64,000 nt of DNA from Sesamum alatum (GCA_034509735.1 JACGWO010000004.1:24657395-24721394); one strand, 5' to 3'. Shown: positions 46,502-58,701, numbered from the stretch's first letter. Made by a program: numbers and translations. Notes: generated from the sequence alone by a model not told the origin.

Positions 46502-46955
46502 GTAAAGACTTCTGTTCAATTTATTTATCCAAAATTCTATCAAGTTTCTATTTTGGAATACTTTTACGCCCTAAGGCAGGAAACGAAATAGGGTTGTGCT
46601 GTTTGTTGCTGAAGGAGCCAAGTACCTGCGAACCATCTACTACGGTAGTGTGGTTGGAAAAGTGCCGTAAAAATGAGGACTTGGAATACCCGGTGGCAAG
46701 GCGGTCAAAACTAGGTATAAATTTATAGAGGCTTAATTTTATTTCGAACGCATGTTGGGCCTTACTAAGAGCATGTGCTGGACTAGGGAGCTTTTTCCAT
46801 TAAAAGGGCAAAATGGTCATAAAATAGGCTGAAGGACCAAAACTGCGAACATTTGAAAGATACAGGACCAAAATCGCCATACCCAAAGTTAGAGGACCAA
46901 AATTGCCAAACCCCTAAAGATACAGGACCAAAATTGCAATAAGCCCATTATAAAT

Positions 46956-47310
46956 TGCAATGGAAGTAAAAGGCCTCTCCACCTCAGGAAAATTGATCTG
47001 CATGCGAATAACTCCAGCAATAAGTTGTTCTTGATGAATGTGTAAGCTCTTCTACCCGCCACAGGACCCAGAATCCTCCAGACTGACCAATCGTCGGCAT
47101 GATAATTGCTGCAACAAAGGGCAGGTGTTGGATGATCATGTTCGAGTTGCCCGCTGGCAGTATGATATTATGATAATCATAATTTGCAATTGAGCTTGGA
47201 CCATAAGATCTCTAATTTTGGTGATAAACTCCCGACGTGCAGCTCCACGGTAATTCCGACTATGTGCCCGCATTAAAGGAAATTTGTGGGGTAAAGTTTG
47301 GGGCCAGACA
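46956..47310 (-). pseudogene. LINE endonuclease fragment, proximal part
   Basis: The minus strand reads RNYRGAARREFITKIRDLM (usual form W-N-C-R-G-A-G...F...I..L), then in a changed frame EEQLIAGVIRMQINFPEVER and FTSIAIYN at the MITE boundary. It continues into 38343-38196 once the MITE is removed. A stop and frame changes are present. Confidence 0.55.
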
Positions 47311-47739
47311 CCATTTTGGTTTGTTGTCACTTGAGTCATATGCCCACTATTATGTGATAGATAATCATGGTTGATTGTTCTGTGTTTCCAATTAGATACA
47401 TATATATTGACTTAGCATTCCAGCGCAACAACTTTGTGATCTTGTTGTACCTCGAGACTTAGGCGTTGCATGAAGAGGGGCTCAGGAAAAGATGAGGTGT
47501 AATGATAAGGTTTCATTCGAAACTCATGAGGACCTAAGGGAACCATATAGTTGCGGATACGAGCAGTGGTTGGATAGTATTGCACGAGGTTTTGATGGTA
47601 AGGTTGGATTATTAGGGGTAGGGCTTGGTGGTGTATTGGACTTGAAAGGTGAAATTTGAGGGCAAGAAGAGGAAGGGCTCCTCTACAAAAAACAAAGTGG
47701 AGGTGGAGAATAATTCGGGATTGGAATATGAAGATGGGG
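47311..47739. other. Probable LINE 5' remnant, no intact gene
   Basis: The minus-strand reading runs on upstream of the endonuclease fragment with low complexity and stops. It ends at the copia LTR boundary at 47740. Confidence 0.35.
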
Positions 47740-49903
47740 TGAAAGAATTGAGTACGGCCCGAGAACGCAATGAAAGCGTAAAAACATGAATTTAAGGCAT
47801 AATTTAAATCGGGTTCAAATGGGTGTTCCCTTTGAAGTTCCTGGGTGTTCGGTGTTTGTCAAAGTATAAATAAAGAAGAAGATGATACTCGACATGTTGC
47901 TAGAGGATTAAAAACAAAAAGTACATGTAACGTAAACGAAAACCAACCTTACGTTTGTTGTATGTAGAACCGGTACATGCGTTCTTCTCTTTTTCGTTTC
48001 TCCTTCCGTTCATTTGAGAATTCAACGTAGAATTCTCTAAGTATTGTCCATACCACACTATGGAGAATTACTCTAATCTATTGCTAGATAGAAAAAGAGA
48101 AATAAAGAGGAAATACTTCCAAAACAACACTATTGTTTAGTGCCTTTTGGAATGCTTTTTAGTTCAATGCTTTCCAAAAGGTATGAACACAAAAAGGAAA
48201 AAATTTGCAGAGATTTTTGAGTGTTTTAAGCTGGAAATTTCGTACAAGTATATGCAATGCAAGTTATGTGCATTGTTTTTGTGTATGTAGGAAATTGAAT
48301 TAAAAATTCAACCTCCAAGGCTAACTTACATACACATTCACACTATATCTCTATGAACCATTATGGCCTTGATATGTGGAGGAGTTGAAACTCCTCAACT
48401 TGCTACAACCTCTAGAGCTTGGACTTCAAGCCATGGACCAATTTTGATCGGTATTGATTTAATCAAATTAAATCAAGACCAACCAAGATCCGTAGGTTCC
48501 AAATTAATCCAATTAATTTTAAACCTTATTGAAATCCAAAAGTTTATTTAATCCAATTAAATAAACATAAGCTCAAACAATAATTAATTTATCCAATCAA
48601 TGAATTAAACCAAAACCGATAAATTAATCCAATTAATTTAAAGGTTCTTAATCCAACAATTAACTAATCCAATTAATTAATTATTGGGCCATCCATCAAA
48701 TGGATTTCTCAATAAATAATCCAATCATTTATTTTCTCCTTGAATTAATTTAATCCAATTAAATTAATTCTCTTCTTCTAGAATTAATTCCAAATTAGTT
48801 CTACCAACCCCATAGTGTTTTGTTTGTGACTCATTAGGTTCATCCTCAGCTAGACTTGGGCTTGTGTCCAACACAATTGGTCAATTAAATCCAATTTTAT
48901 TAACTATTTTTCAATTAACCATTAATCGAAAAAATGCTCGTCACCATGGGTGGCCGTCAACGGTCCATGGAACTAGAGACTAGATGAATGTTGGCGTGAA
49001 TGTTTAGGCTCCCAAGTTCCATACGAGTACGATCCTTCCATCATCTGTCTCCCGGTCTAAGTCTAGGGCATGGAATTGGGCGTCGGTTCCCATCCTGGAC
49101 TAGACAACTATGCTCAATAACTCGAGACACATTTGCTCTATTGATCGACGTAGGAAACCATTCCCTACTCGACCAATTGCTGTGACCACAGACTTAAAGA
49201 GCTTAAACTGTCTTAGAGCGCATAGCAGACTCGACTGTCATATATTGATAGGTGACGGATCCTATCTTGGAACCCACCGTCCTCAATACATATTCCAACT
49301 GTACTGGATAAGGCTTATGATGAATGTATCCTAGATACAAACATCTCTTGCCAGACTCTAGATACAACAATCATATGCATGTGACTGCTATGATTCCAGT
49401 CAATCTAATCTCATACTATCGGAGCCGGGAATTCCAGTCATACCGACCAAGCCTCCAGCTTACATATGACGATTCACGCGAGTCAGTTCAATCAGCTGAC
49501 ACCCTTGTCAACTAACCCACTAATATTGCATAAACGTCCAACGTCTGTCGTCGATGAAACACGACACTCATCCAATGAATGCAATCCTTAGTGCAAGTCT
49601 CTATAGGACCCTCGATGGACTGTCTTGAGGTCCTGGACTTGGAACATTTCAGACCAACCCTCAGAAGTTGGTTTCATAACTGCCATCCAATGCGCAACCC
49701 AACTACATGGGTTATACAATTGGTTTGTGGGCATTTATCGTGACGTTAAAACGCAGTTTAACGTAATTAGTAAGCACAATAAACACATAGTGCCACAGAT
49801 GAATACTTAGTATATTCATTATGTCAATATTACTCTAATAAAGATTGCTAAATAGTATCCAAAATCGTCAATCCAATTGGCTTTCTGGTCACTTATTCTA
49901 ACA
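47740..49903 (-). repeat. 3' LTR of the older copia element
   Basis: It is 2,164 bp, from TGTTAGAATAAGTGACCAG at 49903 to ...CAATTCTTTCA at 47740 on the minus strand. TGGAGAT (the polypurine tract end) directly precedes it. It carries numerous ATTAATT/CCAATTAA words in the middle, as in its relatives. Confidence 0.88.
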
Positions 49904-49913
49904 ATCTCCACTT

Positions 49914-52138
49914 GTCCTAAAGCCAATCACCCATGTAGCTCAGACTTATCTGAGCATGAGAACCTGCGATATCCGGCTCGGTCTCACGGGTCTACCATAT
50001 TTCTGCCAAGATGATGCGGTCCAACCGCACATCACTTTTTCATACCATTGCTCCAAGCAGATGGTACTGTCTAAGAATTTTTCTGGTGTCCATGATGAGA
50101 TCTCGGTCCTTTAGCTTGCGCTACAGCCATGTTGTTATCCTTTAAGGTAACTACTGGCTTGGTCGTGCTAGGCACCACACCCAACCATTAGATGTGGTTT
50201 TTCATCCAAACCACTCTCCAGAGCAACTTCGAAAGTTGCCATACATTTAACTTTCATGGTCCATCGTGGTATCCCGCTTGAAACCTTTCCAAGCCACAAC
50301 CTTACCATTAAGCCTGAATATATATTCATATTGAGACTAGATATTATTCACATGATACTGGACGCTAGTATCGCTATAGCCTTCCAGAATCAACTCTTCA
50401 TAGAACGTGCATCAAGAACACTCTTTAATCCTTATTTAGGTATTAAAGACTGTTCTCAACAGTAGTCTACTGCCTCCTTGGTAAACACCCGATTTCTGTC
50501 GTTACACCCAAAGCATACACAACATCAGGTCCAATGCACCAAACAACATACCCATGCTGCCTACGTCAAAGACGTAGGGGATGTCAAACATCTAAGCTTC
50601 CTCATCAGTCAACCCTGGCTGAGTCTTGGACAACTTAACCCTATATATAGGAATTCAATTTCCTTTCATGGAGAATTGCGTGAACAACATTCGTGTTTCA
50701 GTATTTCCTAACATCTTAAATTCATTCCAAATGAATAAGACGTTACACACTCTAAACACTAGGAAAACTCCCAGTGACCCTCAAGTTAGTTACTGATCGA
50801 GTCATACCCCATCTGAACTCATCAAAATGAATATTCCAGTTACATGGAGTTTCAAACCTAGTTTGAATTTCATGTCGAATAACACGACTCCAAACCTTGA
50901 TTCGATCCAATGTCCAATATTGCTTCTCCTTAAATCTTTTGGATTGTAACCCAATTGACCAGACCGACCCAGAAACCTGTACCTCTTAGGTATCTAAGGT
51001 ATTCTGGTCGTCTTTAGGAGGACTGGGATATAGTCAGTAAGCAAACTTGATTTCAAATGTAGTTTTCTATATCGTACTGATATGTCGCTCTACTTGATTC
51101 CTCAAGGAGCTACTCTCACACCGGTTATCCTCTGAACTTCAATTTCCCTTAGGACAACACATGAACCTGTGCAAACCTAGTTTGCCTCCCACTAGTCCCT
51201 TGATGCGTGCAAGACCATCCCACATACTCAAGTACTTTGTAGAACACAAGCTTGCCATGTCATATCCAATATGGTGTCCAGGCCACGATCTTTAGAAAGT
51301 GCCATGTTATACAACTTGGCTACTGTCTTAAGAACACGCCTAGATGGGCCAAGGTAGTTCACTGAAAACACCGACCGAACCATGTCCGACAAGGTTCGAT
51401 TCCTCCCATATTAGAGACGCCCTTCAATTGTGGTGCTTCAGGAAGAATTCCACTGAGTGAGAATTCCATTCTCATTTAGATACATCAAGAACTCCCACTA
51501 AATACACACCACTCTATCCAATCAAAGGTTTAATTTTGCAACCAGTTTGGTTCCCACTTCAAATCTAATTCCCTAAGCCTTCCAAAGGCCCTTAGACTTG
51601 TTAACCCTCTACTGATCTTGTGTATTCAGTGACCCACGGATGTCTGACTGGATCCAATCCAATAGACCACTAATAAGCATACTTGGTGCTACAAAGAGCT
51701 TCTTGACCATCTTCCTGCTCAAGAAGGACTTGCAAGCTAGCAGGCTCAAATTGTCTATTTCTAGACTCATTAAATCTACTAACCTCCTTATCCTATCTAG
51801 AGGAATGTGACCTAGCTTTGCGTGCCAAATCTGTTAGATTATCTTAATTATCTATTTTATCATTTGTTTTGCGCATTCATAATCTAATTATAGGATAGTA
51901 CTGAAACAATTATGAAAACCACCTAGCAGACAAGAATAACCATCCTTTGTCAAATAAAACAAACTTTCATTGATCAAAAACATGTAATTCTAATCGTCCA
52001 ACAATAGAAAAACATAATTTTATCATGCTAGGTTACATAATTCTGACCTGTCAACTCTATCCTGACATGATCACTGGCTAAGCCTAATTGGTCGTATAGC
52101 TTCTATAGTAATAGCCCAAACATTGCATAGATTTAGAA
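49914..52138 (-). pseudogene. Degraded pol of the older copia element
   Basis: Only nucleotide-level matches to the plus-strand copia pol remain. For example 50,405-50,255 mirrors the RNase H segment ELILEGYSDASFQ...VVAWK, with many indels. It is about 0.9 kb shorter than the equivalent region of the other element. No open frame of useful length is left. Confidence 0.7.
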
Positions 52139-52945
52139 CTATCTTCGTCTTAGCCTTCCACTCTTTCCCATCACCTGCAAACAATTTGCAGATATGAGCT
52201 CTACAATTGGTATCCAATACCCAAGAAGTAGAATAGTAATCATATTAAAGCTCAAATCAAATGTACCTTGGTTGGAGAGGAGTTCAGGACCCTCCCTCTT
52301 CCAATGCCCCTTTTCATGGCAATATATGCAAACATCTTTTGCAATCCTTGACTGCCAAACCGCCTTCCTATTTCCTTTGCACATGCCTAGCATGGCAACA
52401 TGAGCGCTCTAAGCAGTTGCAGTGGTTGATTATGTCTTACCCTTCTTTCTCATCCAGCGTTCGGCCCCTATGTCTTTCGCTCTTGAGGTTGAAGCCTCCC
52501 ACCCCAATACAGACAACGCAGACTTTTCAATCGTTGTCTCATATTGGACCAACATGTTTATAAACTCATTAAGGTCTTTTTCAAGCCCATTCATGTTGTA
52601 GTTAACGATAAACGGGTCAAAGGAGCGAGAAAGAGACTAAAGGATCACGTAGATGTACATCTCTTTTCCAAGATTAGCTCGGAGGTCTTCGAGCTTCTCC
52701 ACTAGGGATAGCATCATCACTCCATGCTGGTGTACAAACGACCCTTCTATCATCTTAGCTCCAAAAATTCCTTAGTCGTAGTATATCTAATATGCTAGTC
52801 CGGTACACACATAAACGTCTTTCATGCAGAGCACTATCGAGCTGACATCGTCCAGTCGATCATACTATTTCTAGATCTCAATGGTCATGGATGCTAGTAT
52901 GATGCTGCGGGACCTTGCGGTTGTCCTCCTGCCAGTGATTAAACG
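52139..52945 (-). pseudogene. Gag remnant of the older copia element
   Basis: The sequence corresponds to gag from about residue 58 onward of the plus-strand copy: ILASMT near 52,885, then the zinc knuckle CIYCHEKGHWKREG at about 52,330, where the last Cys is Gly. The first ~57 codons are missing at the junction with the inserted element at 52,945-52,958. Stops are frequent. Confidence 0.75.
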
Positions 52946-52957
52946 TCGAACGCTCAT

Positions 52958-54119
52958 CTAATGAGTCACACACAAATCACTTTGGATTTGGCGGATTTAA
53001 TTTGGAATTAATTCTAGAAGAAGCGAATAAATTTAATCGGATTAAATTTATTCAAGAGAAAAAATAAATGATTGGATCATTTATTTAGAAATCCATTTGA
53101 TGGATGGTCCAAGAATTAATTAATTGGATTAGTTAATTTTTTGGACTAAGGACCTTTAAATTAATTGGATTAATTTATTGGGTTTTGGCTAGAATAGTTG
53201 ATTGGATCAATTATTCTTAATTTGGACTTATGTTTATTTAATTGGATTAAATAAATAATTGGGATTCAATTGGATTGAAATTAATTAGATTAATTAATGC
53301 CCAACGGATACATGTTTGGACTTTATTTAATTTGATTAAATACAAGTCCAAAAACCATGAAGGTCCAAGTCCATTTTTTCATGCAAGTTGAAGCTAGTTA
53401 AGGAGGAGTTTCAACTCTTCCACATATGAACATGATGAGCACGAAAATTTGCTGATTTGTGGGTGGTTTTCTCTTGCTATCATGTGTAGTGGATGTGCTA
53501 GAAGTGTGTGTATGTGGAAGTTGCCTTGGAGGTTACTTATGTAGGTGGTTTTTGAACACTACATTCTACATACACAAAACTACTTTGCTAGACACAATTC
53601 ACTTAACTTGCTTCACTTTTTGCTGGAGTTTTTTTAGCCAAATACTCTTTGAAAATTCTCTCTTTTAGTGTTCATACTTCTTAGAGAAGATTGAACAAAA
53701 ACATTCCAAGGTACACTAATCGATAATGCTTTCTTTGGAATTGTTTCTTCTTCTTTGTTTCTAATTTCTATCTAGCAATAGAGTAGAAATAAATCCATAG
53801 TGTGGTGTGGAACGCATTAGAGGAGTTCTACGTTGAGCTCTCAAGTGGACGAACGAAGAAAGAAAAGAAAGGAACAACGCACGAACCCGTTCTACATAAA
53901 CGAACAAAGGTTGGTTTCCTTTTTACATTTTTGTATAACTTTCTTCTTATCCTTTTAAGCCACGTGTCTAGCATGTTTTATTTTTTGTTTATGCTTTGAC
54001 AAACACCGAACGCCCGGGAACTTCAAAGGGAACACCCCTTTGAATCCGGTTTAAATTATGTCTTAAATTTACGTTTTTTACGCTTCCGTTGCGTTCCCGG
54101 GCCGTACCCGATTCTTTCA
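52958..54119 (+). repeat. Truncated 5' LTR of the younger copia element
   Basis: It starts abruptly at CTAATGAGTCACACAC and matches 61106-62266 to the end CCCGATTCTTTCA. It lacks the first 1,081 bp present in the 3' LTR, including the terminal TGTTAGAATAGG. The U3 promoter part may therefore be missing. Confidence 0.92.
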
Positions 54120-54120
54120 G

Positions 54121-54133
54121 TGGTATCAGAGCC
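54121..54133 (+). promoter_or_regulatory. tRNA-Met primer-binding site of the younger copia element
   Basis: TGGTATCAGAGCC lies one base after the LTR end. This is the standard copia primer site, complementary to initiator tRNA-Met. Confidence 0.92.
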
Positions 54134-56097
54134 CGATTCGGTGTTGTGGCTTTAAGGATTTACATGTTATAATGTGTTAAGCATGTTGAACGTGTTTAAA
54201 ATGCTTTTGGAAAGCATGTTTTACAGTTTTTTTCTAGCATGATTATATGTATGAAAACATGTGTTAATTTTGCTTTTGAAATTATGGATATCTATGCATT
54301 TTATGAGAATTTGATTTTCTGTAAATGCATGTTTATATTTCAGTTCTAGAGCAGATATAGAAAAATAAAAAAAAAATTAGAAAACGTTCAGCAGCCGTCT
54401 GCTTGCTGCTGCCTGCCGGCCGGTCACTGGGCCAACAGGCGCGCAGGACGGGCGCGCGCGCCCGCTGGCCGTGCGTGCTGGCGGGCAACGCAGGCAGGCA
54501 GCCTGCGCGCCCGCGTGCGGCCGGCCGTCGGCCGGTCTGGGACGTTTGGGCCATTTTGCATCGTTTTTCGTGAAAATTTCATTTTTCTGATTTCTGCTTT
54601 TTTTTGAATGTGAGTAATTTTGGCATATTTTAATTTTAGTTAAATTGGATTTTTATAAAATCATTTTTGATGCCTTAGATTATTTTTGAAATGGTTTCCA
54701 AACTAAAATGGTTTATACATTGGATGTATGGGTGATATCCGTTTTTCAATTGCATTATTAATATATTATTTTCTGCACTTAATTATGTTTATTGTTAGAT
54801 ATTGGATATCTTGTTATAAATACATGGTATGTATTTATGTGTTGGCATATTTATATTTGATGTAAATGTGCTTTGTTGTTGTTGTTTATTTGATAAACAA
54901 TAAGGATGATCACTAGCCCTTTTTAGCCTATGTATGGTTTAATTTATTGTTGGGTGAGGCCTGCGTGCCTCTTCGTTTTTCTTCTCTCTATCGTTTTTTT
55001 AGCCTTGGAATAATAAGGCTTTCTTCCTCTCTATTAATGTACTCCCCCCGACTTATGATTGGGGTTTCTTTTAAGTTGTAAGGAGAGTATATTAGATTGT
55101 GAGGATTTAATTTATTAATTATAAGCCTCCAAGGAGATGAAGGTCCGGTGGATGGAGCCCATGATGGAAGGTCAAGAAGAACAAAGGAGGAATTTTTACA
55201 AGGCCCCATTAGAATGATAATGGGATGTAAATATTGTAATAGTATAGGTCTACCCTAGTTTGACCATAGATCCACTGCGGGCTCAGTGAATCACTTAGGA
55301 ATGGGCTTGTGATCATCCTAACAGGGGCGTGCTAGGCTTACTTTGCATGTGCTTAAGTTTTTTTATGCTTTGATGTATGGTGTGTTTGGAATGCATCTTA
55401 TTACATTATATGTATAAATCTTGAGCATGCAAAATACTAACAATGATGAGGTCTCGGTCTTAATAAAATGATGAACTCTCACTTGGATGGTCCAAGTAAA
55501 TATTAGGCCCAAAATGGAATTAAATCAAATGGTTTGATTATTCCAAGCCTTCCATCCGTAATAATGTAATGAGGAAGCTACTTTCCTCTAAAGCGTGGTC
55601 TCACGAGTCGTGGCACGTTTTGGAATGAAAGAAAGCTGCATTATTGTTACGAACAAAGGAATATGCTCTTGTTTTCCTGTCTCACGAGTCGTGGGGGGCG
55701 ACAGTTGAGATATGATTTGGTTGATGGGTCGGGCCTAACGCCGAAGTAACATGATTCGCTTGGAGTCCTCGGAATCATGTGAAAGAGGTGAGGCAAAATA
55801 TCTTGGGAATCTCATTGGATGAGAATGGTATTGGATACCTCCCACAAAGCTTTTTTTATGTGAATCGTAAAAGCGGGGGATGGAGAATTGCGTTTGTGGA
55901 TCCCAAGCCCACTAGGAAATGGTTTCCCGAAACCCCACTTGAGAGTGGTGGGCTTTCGTAGAAATAGTGGGAGGGTTAATGACTAAAGACCATGTCATAA
56001 ACTTGAATCAATATTACAATTGACTAAAGACCATGTCATAAACTTGAATTAATATTACAATTCGTTTGCTAATTTCTGCTTTACATTTTGAATGTAG
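54134..56097 (+). other. Leader of the younger copia element
   Basis: About 1.96 kb lie between PBS and gag, with no recognised gene. It contains a strongly GC-rich block (54,385-54,545, G/C runs such as GGGCGCGCGCGCCCGC), T-rich DNA, and a 41-bp tandem duplication at 55981-56062 just before the gag start. The matching leader of the older element is at 63624-62267 on the minus strand. Confidence 0.8.
55981..56062 (+). repeat. 41-bp tandem duplication before gag
   Basis: GACTAAAGACCATGTCATAA... repeats with a period of 41 bp and one difference (gaatca versus gaatta). It ends 35 bp before the gag ATG. Confidence 0.9.
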
Positions 56098-56973
56098 ATG
56101 TCTAAGAACCCGTTATCTATGATTATGGAGACTAATAAGTTTAATGGAATGAACTACAATGATTGGCTGCGTAATCTGAGGATTGTCCTCGATTACGAAA
56201 ACCAGGCTTATGTTCTGGATAAGCCATTTCCCGTAACCTTGCCAGAAGGTTCCTCGCCAGAAGAGCGTTTGACGTTCGAAAAATGGCATGAGGATGACCG
56301 CAAGGTACGCAGCATCATACTGGCATCCATGACCAATGAGATCCAGAAGCAGTATGATAAGCTGGACCATGCCAACGCGATAATGCTCCACTTACAGGAT
56401 ATGTATGCGGTTCTGGATAGGCATATTAGATATGCCACCACAAAAGCATTTTTCGGCACCAAGATGACTGAAGGATCCTCTGTACATGAACATGGGATCA
56501 AGATGCTTTCCCTTGTGGAAAAGCTCGAGGATCTCAAAGTTGGGCTTGATAATGATACATATATAGATGTGATCCTACAGTCTCTTCCTCCCTCTTACGA
56601 CCCTTTTGTCGTGAATTACAACATGAATGGGCTTGAGAAGTCCATACACGAGTTGATTAACATATTGACCCAGTTCGAAGCAACGACCAAAAGGTCTGCG
56701 CCGGCGATACTGGTTGGGAGGCTTCGACCTCTAAGGCGAAAGGCAAGAGGGCCGGACGCTGGAGGAGGAAGAAGGGAAAGGCAAAAGCCGTTGCTAGCGC
56801 TCAGAGCGCTCCTGTTGCCCCAGTGGGGATGGGCAAAGGAAAGGGAAAGGTTGGACCGCAGCAATCGAGGGCAAATGATGTTTGCATGCATTGCCATGGA
56901 AGAGGGCATTGGAAGAGGGACTGCCCCAAGCTCCTCTCCAATCAAGGTATATTTGTTATTGAGGTTAACATGA
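56098..56973 (+). pseudogene. Copia gag (N-terminal part before a frameshift)
   Basis: It starts at the ATG at 56098 (MSKNPLSMIMETNKFNGMNY), with the gag domain through WLRNLRIVLDYENQAYVLD, ILASMTNEIQKQYDKLDHA, and LQSLPPSYDPFVVNYNMNGL. Near 56,715, after about residue 205, the frame shifts: the true gag-pol reading goes on in the +1 frame at 56,720 and after. The rest of this ORF to 56973 is a shadow. The shift would prevent a full Gag-Pol. Confidence 0.85.
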
Positions 56974-58265
56974 TTACTAATTCTGCTTCTTGGGTATTGG
57001 ATACCGGTTGTGGAGCTCACATCTGCAATGATTTGCAGGTGCTGGAAAGAAGCAGAAAGCTAAGTAGGGACGAGGTCGTGCTGAGGCTTGGTGATGGCAA
57101 GGCTATTGCTGCTGAAGCTATAGGTCTAGTCCACTTAGTTGTTAGTGATCAAGTTAGGATAGAATTAAAAGATTGCTATTATGTACCTAGCATGATCAAG
57201 AATATCATTTCAATACCGTTGTTGGACAATGCTGGTTTTGATTTCATGATCAATAAATATTGTTTTTATTTGATGAAGAATGGTTCTTCACATCTGCTAG
57301 GTAAACTTCATAATGGTCTTTATATTCTTCAACAGCGTAATTTGATCATGACTGCTCAAAACAAACGAAAAATGGATAATCAAGAAAACGCACAGATTTG
57401 GCATGCAAGGCTAGGTCACATCTCTGAAGACAGGATTAGGAGGTTGGTGGACTCAAAGAGTCTAGAAATAGATGATTTGGACCATCTATCGGCCTGCGAG
57501 TCTTGTCTAAAAGGGAAAATGTCCAAGAAGCCCTTTGTTGGACAAAGCATGCTTGCCAGTGGTTTGTTGGATTTGATCCATTCAGATGTCTGTGGGCCAC
57601 TAAATACACAGGCCAGAGGACGGTTTTCTTACTTCATAACTTTTACCGATGACCACTCACGGTATGGTTATGTTTACCTTATGAGGTACAAGTCTGAGGC
57701 CTTTGGAAGGTTTAAAGAGTTCAGGCTTGAAGTTGAAAACCAAACTGGTCGCAAAATTAAAGTCCTTCAGTCGAACCGAGGTGGTGAGTATTTGAGTAGG
57801 GAATTCTTGGATTACTTAAAAGATAATGGGATTCTCTTTCAGTGGACTCCTCCCGGAACGCCACAACTGAACGGCGTCTCTGAAAGGAGGAATCGAACCT
57901 TGTTGGACATGGTTCGATCCATGATGAGTTTTACTGAACTGCCCTTATCCTTCTGGGGTTATGCTCTTGAGACGGCAGCCAAGTTATTAAACATGGCGCC
58001 TTCTAAGACTGTGGCCTAGACGCCATATCAGATATGGCATAGCAAGCCTGCTTCCTACAAGTACTTGAGAGTGTGGGGTAGCCCTGCATACGTCAAGAGA
58101 CTAGTGGGAGACAAACTGGACTCCAGGTCTAGTTTGTGCAGGCTCGTGGGTTATCCTAAGGAAACTGCGGGGTATTATTTTTATGATCCTTTCAAGCAAA
58201 AGGTTTTTGTCTCGAGAAACGCAGTGTTCCTGGAAAAGGGTTTTCCAACGATACCCGTCGTGAGG
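56720..58265 (+). pseudogene. Copia gag C-terminus, protease and integrase
   Basis: The frame continues after the gag shift. A Lys/Arg-rich linker leads to the zinc knuckle CMHCHGRGHWKRDC (56883-56924). The protease block reads WVLDTGCGAHICNDLQ. The GAG_pre-integrase/HHCC region reads IWHARLGHISEDRI...ACESCLKGKM. The integrase core has LIHSDVCGPL (first Asp), then LQSNRGGEYL, where the second catalytic Asp (normally S-D-x-G-G-E) is Asn at 57774-57776, then the PQLNGVSERRNR block with the Glu. A TAG at 58017-58019 and a frame change at ~58,265 follow. Integrase should be catalytically dead. Confidence 0.88.
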
Positions 58266-58267
58266 AA

Positions 58268-58700
58268 TTGCTCCTTGAGGAATCAAGTGAGGTAATACCT
58301 CAAACGGACGCAACGACATCATCTGCACCTGTAGTTCCCACTGACGATATTCCTGTCATCCAAAGGTCGACTAGAGTTTCCCATCAACCTAATAGGTATG
58401 GGTTTCTGGGTGTGACCGGTCAGTTGGACAATGATCCAAAGACCTACGGAGAAGCAATGTCGGACATTGATTCGGGAAAATGGGTTGAGGCCATGAAATC
58501 CGAAATGGACTCTATGAGTTAAAACAAGGTTTGGACCTTAGTAGATCCACCCAAGGGTGTCAAGCCCGTCGGGTGTAAATGGGTCTACAAACGTAAGCTT
58601 GGAGCTGACGGGGAGGTGACTACCTTCAAGTCCAAGCTTGTGGCAAAAGGTTATACTCAGCAGCCTGGGTCGATTTTGAGGAAACCTATTCGCCCGTAGC
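58268..58700 (+). pseudogene. Copia integrase-RT linker and RT start
   Basis: It continues with an acidic linker (SSEVIPQTDATTSSAPVVP), RSTRVSHQPNRYGFLG, and the RT entry WVEAMKSEMDSM. A TAA at 58520-58522 breaks NKVWTLVD, then VGCKWVYKRKLGADGEV...LVAKGYTQ runs to a frame change near 58,665. Confidence 0.8.
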
Positions 58701-58701
58701 C

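Larger units (their letters stand above)
39365..46790 (+). mobile_element. Endogenous caulimovirid (pararetrovirus) copy, nearly full length, broken
   Basis: About 7.4 kb in one orientation: tRNA-Met-type primer site, coat protein region, movement protein, protease-RT-RNase H, a fourth ORF, promoter, and poly(A) signal, then a leader-like tail. No integrase and no LTRs are present, as expected of the family. The linear copy starts at the primer site, the conventional first base of caulimovirid genomes, where the virion DNA has a gap. Coat protein upstream of movement protein, on a block separate from the RT ORF, resembles Cavemovirus/Solendovirus organisation rather than badna- or petuvirus. 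Many stops and frame changes make it non-functional. The exact right end (~46,750-46,800) is uncertain. Confidence 0.88.
38344..46946. mobile_element. MULE-type MITE (~400 bp) expanded by two insertions
   Basis: The perfect 9-bp duplication ATTATAAAT flanks it (38335-38343 and 46947-46955). The left arm (GGAGAAATTGCAAAATTAAT...CGTATCTTAGGGG) pairs with the complement of the right arm (GGGCTTATTGCAATTTTGGT...TGTATCTTTAGGGG). Removing the Harbinger-type MITE and the virus copy leaves roughly 0.4 kb, similar in size to the MITEs at 4843 and 5375 but of a different family. Confidence 0.78.

Noticed and set aside
38344..46946. A MULE that captured a virus (Pack-MULE-like capture)
   Set aside because: The outer element without insertions is only ~0.4 kb and the viral copy begins at its own primer site, which fits direct viral integration better than capture. 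Kept as a testable alternative.
54333..54554. Arg/Pro/Ala-rich ORF in the copia leader
   Set aside because: A product of the GC-rich block; its counterpart in the older element is not conserved in sequence or frame.
56616..57020. Minus-strand ORF opposite copia gag
   Set aside because: Antisense shadow of gag and zinc knuckle.
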